The translations under genes and the position numbers were made by a program. Below are positions 51,721-59,530 of a stretch of DNA of 64,000 nt, piece after piece. The stretch is from positions 1 through 64,000 of the forward strand of contig CALMUT010000227.1 in NCBI GenBank assembly GCA_937872925.1, written 5' to 3'. Source of the stretch: an uncultured Myxococcales bacterium (GTDB lineage: Bacteria > Myxococcota_A > Polyangia > Polyangiales > Polyangiaceae). The first letter of the stretch is position 1. Every line of letters starts with the position of its first letter. The notes below the pieces were generated by a model. It was not told the DNA's origin, did not search any database, and saw only the letters and a program-made list of their open reading frames with translations.

Positions 51721-53403
51721 AGCGTGAGTTCCTCCCGCTGCATCGACCCAGGACGCCCGGCCATCGTGGCCTGCCCGGGTGCGTTGCAGCGTCCGGCGCG
51801 GGTGTAGCAAAGCTGCACGCCGCTGCCAACGCGCCGCGCGCGGCCCTCCGCGCGCAAGATGCAATGCGCCGACTTGCTCGGCGGGCTTTGCCAGCTGTGA
51901 AATGAACTCCCGGGCCTGTGTGGGCGTAAACGGCTTCTTGAGGATCGGTCGGGCCAGGTTGTCGAGCTTGTCTTGCACCGACGCGGCGAAGACGCCCCCG
52001 GTGATGAAGCCGAGGCAGGCGGATTGGGACTTGGAGATTTCTGCCAGCATGCTGGCGAAATCCGGGCCAGTGATGTTGGGCATCATCACGTCGCAGAGAA
52101 TGGCGTCGAAGCGCGCTCCGTCACGGATGCGCTGCAACGCTTCGGTTGGATCCCGCAACATGGTGACCTCGCCGCGCCCCTCGAGCACCCGCTCCATGAC
52201 GGCGAAGATCGCTGGTTCGTCGTCGACGATCAGCACTCGTTCGCCGGGCGCAGTTTCTGTGGGGGCCGTGGGCTGCGGCGCGGCTTTGGCGGCGCGTAGG
52301 GGAAGCCGCACGCGCATGGTCGTGCCTTCATTGACAACGCTGTCCACCGCAATGGATCCCCCCATGGATTCCACTAGGCGGTGCGCGATCGCAAGGCCCA
52401 AGCCCATGCCCTGGCCCACGGCTTTGGTTGTGAAGAACGGGTCGAATATATGTGCCGTCACCTCTGCGGGCATGCCGGGACCCGTGTCGCGCACCTCGAT
52501 GCTGACGAATTCCCCGTCGCAGGTCACAGAGATCGAAACCTCGTTGTCGTCCGCGTATCCCGGTTCGATGGCGTGCACCGCGTTGAGCACGAGATTGAGG
52601 AAGACCTGTCCCAGCCGATGCTCGTTGGCGGTGATCTCTGGCACTTCTTCGTAGTGCTCAACGAGTTGGCAGCGGTAGCGTAGTTCCGTCTTGGCGATCC
52701 GCAGTGTGTTTTCGACCAGCGCGCGTACATCCACGGGGCCTTCTGCGTCCAGGCGGCTGCGGGAAAAGACCTGCAAGTCCTGCGCGACTCGGCGCACCCG
52801 TTCCGTGCTGTCGCGAACGTCAACCAGGGCCTCTGCGACGCTTTTTACGGTTTTCGCGTCGGCGCCGTCTTCGGCGCGCGCGAGGCGTTCGATGGCGTAC
52901 TCCACGTTGGCGAGGACGGAGGCGAGGGGATTGTTGATTTCGTGCGCGACCCCGGCGGCGAGGGTTCCGACCGTGAGCAAGCGTTCGCTCAGCGCGAGGC
53001 GTTCGCGTGCTTCGGCAAGCTCGAGCTTGGCCTGGCGTCCTGCGATTTGCGCGCGCAGCGTCGCGAGCAAGACTTCGGGGATGACGGGCTTGGAGATGTA
53101 GGCGTCCGCGCCCAGTTCCAATGCCTTGACGTGGTGTTTTACGTCTTCGCCGGTTGCCGTCGAGCAGTGCACCACGGGCAGATCGCGGGTGGTGGTTTGG
53201 CTTTTGAGGATGCGACAGAGCTGAAAGCCATCTAGATCCGGCAAGTCCACATCCAAAACGACCGCCAGACACTCTGCCGACGCAGCGCTGAGGGCTTCTT
53301 CGCCGCTGGTGGCGCCGACCACCTGGTAGCCAGCGTCCGAGAGAAGCTGGGCGGTGAGCCCGCGTCCTGCTTCGTTGTCTCCGACGACCAAGATCGCGCT
53401 CAT
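49225..53403 (-). CDS. Hybrid histidine kinase (REC-HisKA-HATPase-REC) open in frame into HppA
   Basis: From ATG 53403 the frame encodes 561 residues before the HppA methionine with no stop codon, giving a possible 1392-residue fusion. Domains: receiver (1-120; D51 in LDVDLPDLDG, K105), coiled linker, HisKA with GVAHEINNPLASVL (H154), HATPase with NLVLNAVHAI, VRDTGPGMP and GQGMGLGLAIAH, then a second receiver (VLIVDDEPAI, CDVMMPNITG, KKPFTP). About 50 residues after the second receiver are Arg/Ala-rich with relaxed codon third positions and look non-coding. Either the kinase lost its stop, a frameshift hides it, or a real fusion exists. No transmembrane segment in the kinase part. Confidence 0.75.
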   Translation of the reverse strand: MSAILVVGDNEAGRGLTAQLLSDAGYQVVGATSGEEALSAASAECLAVVLDVDLPDLDGFQLCRILKSQTTTRDLPVVHCSTATGEDVKHHVKALELGADAYISKPVIPEVLLATLRAQIAGRQAKLELAEARERLALSERLLTVGTLAAGVAHEINNPLASVLANVEYAIERLARAEDGADAKTVKSVAEALVDVRDSTERVRRVAQDLQVFSRSRLDAEGPVDVRALVENTLRIAKTELRYRCQLVEHYEEVPEITANEHRLGQVFLNLVLNAVHAIEPGYADDNEVSISVTCDGEFVSIEVRDTGPGMPAEVTAHIFDPFFTTKAVGQGMGLGLAIAHRLVESMGGSIAVDSVVNEGTTMRVRLPLRAAKAAPQPTAPTETAPGERVLIVDDEPAIFAVMERVLEGRGEVTMLRDPTEALQRIRDGARFDAILCDVMMPNITGPDFASMLAEISKSQSACLGFITGGVFAASVQDKLDNLARPILKKPFTPTQAREFISQLAKPAEQVGALHLARGGPRAARWQRRAALLHPRRTLQRTRAGHDGRASWVDAAGGTHAMSHPGNLRRLRQTLVFSLGTLCALLFTRAASASGPGGQHGGGEANLILPDLSAVQMLGMSGKALLMMGLGVCVLGLLFGYVTLLQVKNLPVHKSMREISELIYETCKTYLVTQGKFILLLEGFIGAIIVIYFGVLQDMGPAKVLIILAFSLIGVAGSYGVAWYGIRINTFANSRTAFASLAGKPYPLYAIPLKAGMSIGMALISVELLIMLCILLFIPRDYAGPCFIGFAIGESLAASALRIAGGIFTKIADIGSDLMKIVFKIKEDDVRNPGVIADCTGDNAGDSVGPSADGFETYGVTGVALITFIILAVPQELLQVQLLVWIFAMRIVMILASGASYLANEFFQKGSFGKDGKTNFETPLTTLVWLTSIVSIALTFLVSYVLIPNLGGDPSLWWKLSIIISCGTLAGAVIPEVVKIFTSTESKHVDEVVTSSREGGASLNILSGLTAGNFSAFWLGMVLIALTGASYFVSNEGLGELMIAPAVFAFGLVAFGFLGMGPVTIAVDSYGPVTDNAQSVYELSMIESIEDIDAELKRDFGIDVSWARAKHMLEENDGAGNTFKATAKPVLIGTAVVGATTMIFSIIVVLTDGLKADLAKLSVLHPPFFLGLIAGGAMIYWFTGASTQAVTTGAYRAVEFIKKNIRLDSEVLKANLADSKKVVEICTTYAQKGMFNIFLAIFFGTLAFACAEPFFFIGYLISIALFGLFQALFMANAGGAWDNAKKIVEVELKEKGSALHDAVIVGDTVGDPFKDTSSVAMNPVIKFTTLFGLLAVELALQLSSGVSSALAGVFFVLTLVFVWRSFYAMRIHSAGPAAPAAKKATPEPAAAE

Positions 53404-53450
53404 GTGTCCTCAGCGTCGCAGACTACCCGGAGTTTGAAGTGGCCGATAGA

Positions 53451-54599
53451 TCAGACGCGCCGGCGCATGACGAAAAGCATACCGAGCCCAGCAAGCAGAA
53501 ATAGGGAGTTCGACGTGCGGCCCGTTCTGGCGGGCACGCGGCAGCTGCAGCCTCCGTCGTCTTGGGACAGCCGACGGCTCGTCTGCTTGCCGCCTCCGCC
53601 ACCGGTGGCTCCCGCTTCCGTGCCCGCCGTCGCGCCGCTGCCGGCATTGCCGTCCGGGCCTGCGTCCGTCGCGGGCGCTCCCCCGGCACCCGCCGCGCCG
53701 GCATCCGGGGGCGTGGTCCCACCAAAACAGTTGGACTTGTGGGTGGACCGCAGATTGCTGCAATCCGTCGGGGACGCGCACTTCGGTTCGGGCAGGGCAG
53801 GGGGCGAGCCGGAGCCACCAACGTCCGCGGGGTCGGGGTAGGCCAGCGCGACGCTTTCCCAGCGCGGTGGCGTGCCCGCCGGATACTCGACATTGCCGAA
53901 GACCTTCTCTTGGTACGGTGAGGCACCACCCACCTGAGGGTTCCAGACCCCGCGACTTGAGCTGTAGGTCGGATTGCTCGGGTTGTTGCTATAGGCCAAG
54001 CCGTTGTAGGCCCAAGTAGCTGTGTACCAATGCTCGATCGTGGTCGGCTGCCGATCCCCGACGCATTTGGTAGCCCGCCACTTGGCTGCGAAAATCTGCG
54101 CGCCCGTGGCCATGTTGTAGGTCGCCTCGGCAGCCACCCGCTTTTGATCGAAGGCCGGCGTTTCGCCCTTGTGCATGCCGCTGGTGACTTGGCCGACGCC
54201 GTAGCCGCAGTCGAAGGAGATGATCGTGCGCGAGGGGCCGCCGACTTGATCCGCCGGCGACGTCGGGACGCAGAACTGCGTCCAAGCGCTCTCACGTTGC
54301 GCGATGGCCTTGAGCAATTCGCAGGCGAACAGCGGCGGTGCATCGACCACCGGAGAAGGCAGGTCGCAGCCTTGTTTGATGTCGGAGATGCTCGGGCCCT
54401 GGTTGCCCCAAGCCGTTGGGCCCTTGGCGACCAGGTCAAAGATCTGTTGCCATTCCGCCACCGTCGGATTGGTCCCGTTTACGGCTTCCACACCGCAGTT
54501 GTGGCTATTGGCGCTGCTTGAGAGCGTGTAGCTCGGACAAGCGGCATGGGTGGCACTTGCGAACAAGAAGACGGCCGAGCACACGAGCAGTCGCTTCAC
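53451..54599 (-). CDS. Secreted lysozyme/transglycosylase-like protein with MYXO-CTERM anchor
   Basis: 382 aa. Sec signal (MKRLLVCSAVFLFASATHA). ELLKAIAQRESAWTQF places a Glu as in SLT-type muramidases, and FDCGYGVGQVTSGMH resembles their substrate-cleft GxxQ segment, so peptidoglycan cleavage is likely. Then a Gly/Ala/Thr/Asp-rich linker and a C-terminal tail CSCRVPARTGR plus hydrophobic helix plus RRR, the pattern of the MYXO-CTERM sorting signal of myxobacteria. A 338-aa overlapping frame in the same direction is Arg/Pro-rich and not real. ATGA overlap with the upstream lipoprotein gene. Confidence 0.78.
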   Translation of the reverse strand: MKRLLVCSAVFLFASATHAACPSYTLSSSANSHNCGVEAVNGTNPTVAEWQQIFDLVAKGPTAWGNQGPSISDIKQGCDLPSPVVDAPPLFACELLKAIAQRESAWTQFCVPTSPADQVGGPSRTIISFDCGYGVGQVTSGMHKGETPAFDQKRVAAEATYNMATGAQIFAAKWRATKCVGDRQPTTIEHWYTATWAYNGLAYSNNPSNPTYSSSRGVWNPQVGGASPYQEKVFGNVEYPAGTPPRWESVALAYPDPADVGGSGSPPALPEPKCASPTDCSNLRSTHKSNCFGGTTPPDAGAAGAGGAPATDAGPDGNAGSGATAGTEAGATGGGGGKQTSRRLSQDDGGCSCRVPARTGRTSNSLFLLAGLGMLFVMRRRV

Positions 54600-55708
54600 G
54601 GCACGACTCCGAGCACGCTGTGGCGCGCGCCGCTGGGCAACGCGAGGCGATGCACGCTGGCCGTCTTGCGGTCATAGGCGAAGGGCACCGACAACTGGCT
54701 CGGCACGTGATGTTCGAGCGCCACCCACTGCCCGCCTGCGGCCCGCACTTCGTCGAAGCCGTCGCCCAATGGGCGGTCGGGCCCGCTGCCAGTCGTGAGC
54801 GTGCCGCCGCGTCCGTCGTTGACGAGTACACCGCCGCCGGGCCACACCCCTGGTGTGACACGCATATCTATCGCACGTTCAAGCACATCGACTTGGCCGC
54901 TGCTCAGCGCAAGTCGCGCGACGTGCCAGCCTTTTTCGTCGAGGTTTGCGTAGACGAGGTGACCGCCGTCCGCATCCACCGAGAAGTCTCGCGCCATGGC
55001 GGGTAGCTCCGGCAGCACCGTGCGAAGCGCGCCGGTGTCAGCGTGTACCGCGACGATGTCGGCATGTTGGAACGAGACGCGGTAGAGCAAGACCTCGCGC
55101 CCGATGTGGCCGGCCAGATGCGTGATGTAACCGTTGAAAGTGTGCAGCGCCTTCTGATGCTGGCCAGCCGGGTCATAGAGGTCGACGCTCAAAGAGTCCG
55201 TGCGGAGTTGCCCGGCCTCAATCTGCTCGGGGCTCGGCGGCTCGCCGGCGACGCCCCGTTGCACCACCACGCTGCCGTCCGTCATCACGAGCGGTCGCGA
55301 AGCGTAGACCAATCCGTCAGCGAGCTTCTGGGGCTCGCTGCCTGTGCGCACGCGCCACAGCGACGAACGAAAGGAGCGATCCCGACCCGCTTCGGTTTCG
55401 GCCACCAAGTACGCAGCGTCCGTGGCCGTTGCAAAGGCCCCGCGCACTTCGCCGTCCGGCAGGTGTGACAGCGTGGCTGTCGGTGGAGCCGGGTCCGCTG
55501 CGCTGACGGGTTGCAGGCGCAGCGTGGACTGCGTCGCGCCGGGGACGGTGGAGACCACGGCAATGCGGGGGCCCGACGCCGCGGCCTTGGCGTGCTCTGC
55601 CGCGGCTGTGCTGAGCGTGGTGGGGCTCGTCGCAATGGGCGCAGGCTCGGGCTCGGCCGTGCCGCAGGACACGAGCAGGAGTGCGCAACTGACGTAGGGC
55701 AGCCGCAT
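54596..55708 (-). CDS. Lipoprotein with beta-propeller-like repeats
   Basis: 370 aa. Lipoprotein signal LLVSC (C15), Thr/Ala-rich linker, then repeating beta-strand units with the rhythm of a TolB/WD40-like propeller (for example FSVDADGGHLVYANLDEKGW followed by HVARLALSSGQVDVLE). No catalytic residues are seen. Its stop overlaps the start of the lysozyme-like gene, so the two are co-expressed and may act together at the cell surface. Confidence 0.65.
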   Translation of the reverse strand: MRLPYVSCALLLVSCGTAEPEPAPIATSPTTLSTAAAEHAKAAASGPRIAVVSTVPGATQSTLRLQPVSAADPAPPTATLSHLPDGEVRGAFATATDAAYLVAETEAGRDRSFRSSLWRVRTGSEPQKLADGLVYASRPLVMTDGSVVVQRGVAGEPPSPEQIEAGQLRTDSLSVDLYDPAGQHQKALHTFNGYITHLAGHIGREVLLYRVSFQHADIVAVHADTGALRTVLPELPAMARDFSVDADGGHLVYANLDEKGWHVARLALSSGQVDVLERAIDMRVTPGVWPGGGVLVNDGRGGTLTTGSGPDRPLGDGFDEVRAAGGQWVALEHHVPSQLSVPFAYDRKTASVHRLALPSGARHSVLGVVP

Positions 55709-55840
55709 GCTTCACAGAATACAAGAAGCGAGCTCCGTCGCCCATGTGCAATGCCTACCGGCTCGGAACACCGGCACAAGCGCGTCACAAGCGCGGTCGC
55801 CGTCCCGGGTTCCTCATCTCTGAGCGGAGGCGCTCACGGC

Positions 55841-56488
55841 TCACGGCGTCAGGGGCACGTTCAGTTCCACAATGGCTGTGCCCAAGGGCGAGCTCTCGAC
55901 GAAGACTGCCGTGGCGTAGCCACCCCCGGGCGCCTCGCCGACGCTGCCGACGCTGACGATGCGCACGTTGTCGATCTGGCGTTGGAAAAGCTCGTGGCTT
56001 CCGCCGCAGACGATGATGTCGGCGGGATCGTCTCCCAACAGCGCGTAGAATTCGTCGTCGGACATATCCGACGTGAAGCACTCGCTTGGATCCATGGGTG
56101 AGCCATGCACAAGCAATAGCTCGCTGCCGTCTTCCAGCGGCAGCCGCGCGGTCGAAGGCAGCTTGCCGATGCGTGCCACGATCAGATCCCCAAGCTCCTG
56201 GCGCACTCCGACCAAGCGCTGAATGCGCGCTTCGGCCTCCGGAGTGGTTGCTCGCAGCTTCTTGGGGTCGACTTCGAACAGCGCACGATCACCGATGCCC
56301 TGAACGCACACCGCCTTGTGCTCGAGCAGAGTGCGCCAGGTCTGTAGCGGCTCTGGTCCCGGGAACAGCATGTCGCCGCAGACCAACAATTGGTCGAAGC
56401 CGGTTTCCGCAGCGGCGGTCAGCACCGCTTTCAGAATGTCGTGATGCCCGTGGATGTCGGAGACGCAGAGGAAGCGCATACGATCCAT
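55841..56488 (-). CDS. Calcineurin-like metallophosphoesterase (YfcE/MJ0936 type)
   Basis: 215 aa. Metal ligands in order: DIHGH, VCGDML, an IGDRA at the usual GNxD/H position (Asn replaced by Asp), VHGSP, and CGGSHELF replacing the usual GHTH. So the fold is clear but two metal-site motifs deviate. Members hydrolyse phosphodiesters or phosphomonoesters. ATG 56488 or ATG 56479 may be the start. Divergent from glnE across 60 bases. Confidence 0.8.
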   Translation of the reverse strand: MDRMRFLCVSDIHGHHDILKAVLTAAAETGFDQLLVCGDMLFPGPEPLQTWRTLLEHKAVCVQGIGDRALFEVDPKKLRATTPEAEARIQRLVGVRQELGDLIVARIGKLPSTARLPLEDGSELLLVHGSPMDPSECFTSDMSDDEFYALLGDDPADIIVCGGSHELFQRQIDNVRIVSVGSVGEAPGGGYATAVFVESSPLGTAIVELNVPLTP

Positions 56489-56548
56489 ATCCTAGTGCGG
56501 TGTGTCAGAAGTACTAATCCAAATCAGACCGTCTGGCGGTAATGAACC

Positions 56549-59530
56549 GTGGCAGGGCGAAAGCACCGTTTGCGTCGAGGATTTGTTTGCGCCAACGCGG
56601 CTTTGTCCCTTGCGACCCGAAGAAGCCGCGGCCATCGTGCGACCGTGGACGCGGGCAGCCAGCTGGACGAGTTGTGCCGGGCGATTGATCCGGAGCGCGC
56701 CGCCGCGCTGCGGGGCGATTTGGGCACGCAGCCTCTCTTGCACCTGCTGGGGACGGCGTTTCCAGCGCTCACGCCGGTGACCGCCTGGCAGCGCGAATCC
56801 TTGAGCGACCTGCTGGAGCAGGGTTTTCGCGCGAATCGCACGCGCGCGGACTACATGGCGCGGCTGCTCGCCCAGGTCGGCACCTTCTCGGACCTCGACG
56901 CCCTGCGCGAAAACTTGCGGCGTGCAGTCTGGGCGGAGCGTGCGCGCATCGCCTTGCGGGAACTGTTGCCGGCGCAACTGGGCGGGGCGCCGTTCTTCGA
57001 TGCTGCCCGCGAGCTTTCCGAGCTGGCGGAGGTCAGCCTCGAAATCGCCCTCGCGGAGTCCGCCAATCACTTCGCGGGCCGCTTTGGTTACCCGCGCCGC
57101 GCGGACGGCAAGAACTCGAGCGTCGTAGCCATCGGCATGGGCAAGCTGGGAGGCTATGAACTCAACGCCGGATCGGACATCGACCTGTGCTTCGTCTACG
57201 ACACGGACGATGGCGGCAGCGAGCTGTCGCTGCATGAGCATTGGTCCCGGGTAGTTCGGCGAGCCGTGCAGACACTGGAGGAGCCGACAGCCGACGGAAT
57301 CGTCTGGCGTGTGGACCTGCGCCTTCGTCCCGAAGGTTCTCGGGGTCCGCTGGTGAACTCGCTGGCGGCTAGCGAGCGTTACTACGAGACGTGGGGCCGT
57401 TTGTGGGAGCGTTCCGCGTTCATTCGCTCCCGGGCAATCGCCGGGGATGCGGATTTGGGGGCGGAGTTCGAGCGCAGCATCATCACGCCCTTTGTGTATC
57501 GGCGTGCGGTGAACCCCAATGTGGCGACCTCCCTTGCGGAGTTGCTTGCGCAGTCTCGAGTCGAACTCTCGCAGCATCCCGAGCGGGACCTCAAGCTGGG
57601 CGTCGGCGGGATCCGCGAAGCTGAGTTCTTCGTTCAAGCTTTGCAGCTAGTCTGGGGTGGACGCGAAGTCAGCGTGCGCGTCCAAGGAACGCTCCAGGCG
57701 CTGTCGCGGCTGCGAAGTCGCGGTCTTGTCAGCGACCGAGAAGTAGGCGACCTGTCCAGCGCCTACGAGCTCTTGCGACGCGCCGAGCACGTCGTGCAAT
57801 GGGCCACCGGCGTCCAGACTCACGATCTGCCCGAGCATGACGCGGATCGGGAGCGACTTGCCCGCTGCCTCGGATACGGGGACGCCGACGCGTTTGCCAC
57901 GGAGTTGGCGGGGCGACAGGCGCGCGTGCACGAACTGTTTCAGTCCGTACTGCCCGAGGCGCCACGGCCGCCTGCCAAGCACCACGTATTTATCAGTCAC
58001 CTGGGGGACGCCCCGGAGCGAGTGGACGAAATCTCCGCGTCCCTGTTTGGCTCCAGTGAGGTCGGAGACCACCTGGTTGCCCTCGCGCAGCGCCCGGACG
58101 ACTTGCTTGGCGAAGTTTCCCGCGAGCGCCATCCGGAGCTTGCGGACAACTTGGTGGACGCCATCGCCGAGTGCCCGGATCCCGCGCTGGCCGCGCGCAC
58201 CCTGCGATCGTTCTTCGCGCGGTTTACCGCGCCGCGCGCCTACGTTGGCGCGCTGGCATCGGATCCCATCGCCCTGCGACGCCTGGTCACCGTGCTTGGG
58301 TCCAGCGCGTTTGTCGGCGACGCGGTGGTGAGTCGACCAGACTTGGCGGACGAGCTGCTCTTCGGAGGTGGCGCGCCCCCAGATGCCTCTGCGGTCGTGA
58401 CCCTCGAAGTCAGCGAGCTCAGTCGTACCCTGGCCGCGGACGCGGATCCCTTTGAAGCGCGGGACCGACTGATCCATGGACTGCGTCGCGCGAAGCGTCG
58501 GGTGATGGTCGAGGTGGCGGTGGCCGACCTCGCGGGAAGCCTCACCACGCGACAGGCGACCCGCACGCTCAGCCAGTTGGCGGATGAGAGTTTGTCCCAG
58601 GCCTTGCACTACGAGCTCGGCTCTGAAGCCGCGGGCCTTTCGGTCATTGCCGTGGGCAAGCTGGGCGGGTGTGAAATCGGCTACGGTTCGGATCTGGACG
58701 TGCTGTTCGTCTTCGAACCGAGCAAAGCCCCTGAAGGGCGCGACGCCCAGGAGTTCTTCGTGCGGGCGGCGCAGCGCATCATTCGGTTGATCTCTGAACC
58801 GCACCCCGCTGGACCGGGCTACGAACTCGACACCCGTCTGCGACCATCGGGGTCCCACGGCATGCTGGTCACTTCCGAGCAGTCCTTTGCCCGCTATCAC
58901 GGACTTGGCGAGCCCGGGGGGGCCAGGCCCGCCGTGCAAGCGTCGGGAGCGCCTTGGGAACGACAAGCTTTGATCCGCGCGCGCGCCTGCGCCGGAGACC
59001 GCGAGTTGGGGCGACGCATCGAGGCCCTTGCAGCCCGCGCCGCCTACGAAAGCGGCGCACCCGACGTAGTCGAAATGCACCGACTGCGCATGCGTATGCA
59101 GCGGGAGCTGGCCCAAGAACGCGTGGATCGCTTTGACCTGAAGTTGGGCCGCGGCGGTCTCCTAGACGTCGAATTCGTGGCCCAGTGGCTGCAAATGCGT
59201 CACGGGCAGGACACCCGTGTGCGGACGCCGGACACGCTGCTGGCCCTCGAAGCCCTCGCGTCTGCGGGATACCTGGAGCGTCGGCATTACGAAACCTTCC
59301 GCGAGGCATATGAGTTCCTTCGTCGACTAGAGCAGCGCATGCATGTGCTGCGCGGAACGTCGGCAACCAGCTTCGAGGCGCGTGGCGTCGGTCTGCGGGA
59401 GCTGGCACGGCGTATGGGCTTTGAAGGCAACGCCACGAGCTTGCCTCGGGAAGAACTCCTGCAGCGCTACGCGGACGTGTCCAATTCCGTGCGGCAGTCC
59501 TATTTGGAGGTGCTCGGCGTTTCCGAGTGA
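56549..59530 (+). CDS. glnE: Bifunctional glutamine synthetase adenylyltransferase/adenylyl-removing enzyme
   Basis: Controls glutamine synthetase by adding or removing AMP. About 960-993 aa, the usual size, with two nucleotidyltransferase domains: AIGMGKLGGYELNAGSDIDL with VDLRLRPEGSRG, and AVGKLGGCEIGYGSDLDVLF with LDTRLRPSGSHGML. The C-terminal helical LGRGGLLDVEFVAQWLQ is also typical. The start is uncertain: GTG 56549 gives an Arg-rich head that may be non-coding, GTG 56645 trims it. The stop overlaps the TamA-like gene. Confidence 0.94.
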   Translation: MAGRKHRLRRGFVCANAALSLATRRSRGHRATVDAGSQLDELCRAIDPERAAALRGDLGTQPLLHLLGTAFPALTPVTAWQRESLSDLLEQGFRANRTRADYMARLLAQVGTFSDLDALRENLRRAVWAERARIALRELLPAQLGGAPFFDAARELSELAEVSLEIALAESANHFAGRFGYPRRADGKNSSVVAIGMGKLGGYELNAGSDIDLCFVYDTDDGGSELSLHEHWSRVVRRAVQTLEEPTADGIVWRVDLRLRPEGSRGPLVNSLAASERYYETWGRLWERSAFIRSRAIAGDADLGAEFERSIITPFVYRRAVNPNVATSLAELLAQSRVELSQHPERDLKLGVGGIREAEFFVQALQLVWGGREVSVRVQGTLQALSRLRSRGLVSDREVGDLSSAYELLRRAEHVVQWATGVQTHDLPEHDADRERLARCLGYGDADAFATELAGRQARVHELFQSVLPEAPRPPAKHHVFISHLGDAPERVDEISASLFGSSEVGDHLVALAQRPDDLLGEVSRERHPELADNLVDAIAECPDPALAARTLRSFFARFTAPRAYVGALASDPIALRRLVTVLGSSAFVGDAVVSRPDLADELLFGGGAPPDASAVVTLEVSELSRTLAADADPFEARDRLIHGLRRAKRRVMVEVAVADLAGSLTTRQATRTLSQLADESLSQALHYELGSEAAGLSVIAVGKLGGCEIGYGSDLDVLFVFEPSKAPEGRDAQEFFVRAAQRIIRLISEPHPAGPGYELDTRLRPSGSHGMLVTSEQSFARYHGLGEPGGARPAVQASGAPWERQALIRARACAGDRELGRRIEALAARAAYESGAPDVVEMHRLRMRMQRELAQERVDRFDLKLGRGGLLDVEFVAQWLQMRHGQDTRVRTPDTLLALEALASAGYLERRHYETFREAYEFLRRLEQRMHVLRGTSATSFEARGVGLRELARRMGFEGNATSLPREELLQRYADVSNSVRQSYLEVLGVSE

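Noticed and set aside
53423-54439. 338-aa frame overlapping the MYXO-CTERM protein on the same strand
   Set aside because: Arg/Pro/Ser-rich and lacking a signal peptide, while the alternative frame has signal, catalytic-like Glu and C-terminal anchor.
57647-59116. 489-aa minus-strand frame inside glnE
   Set aside because: Entirely antisense to conserved GlnE motifs; no recognisable domain.
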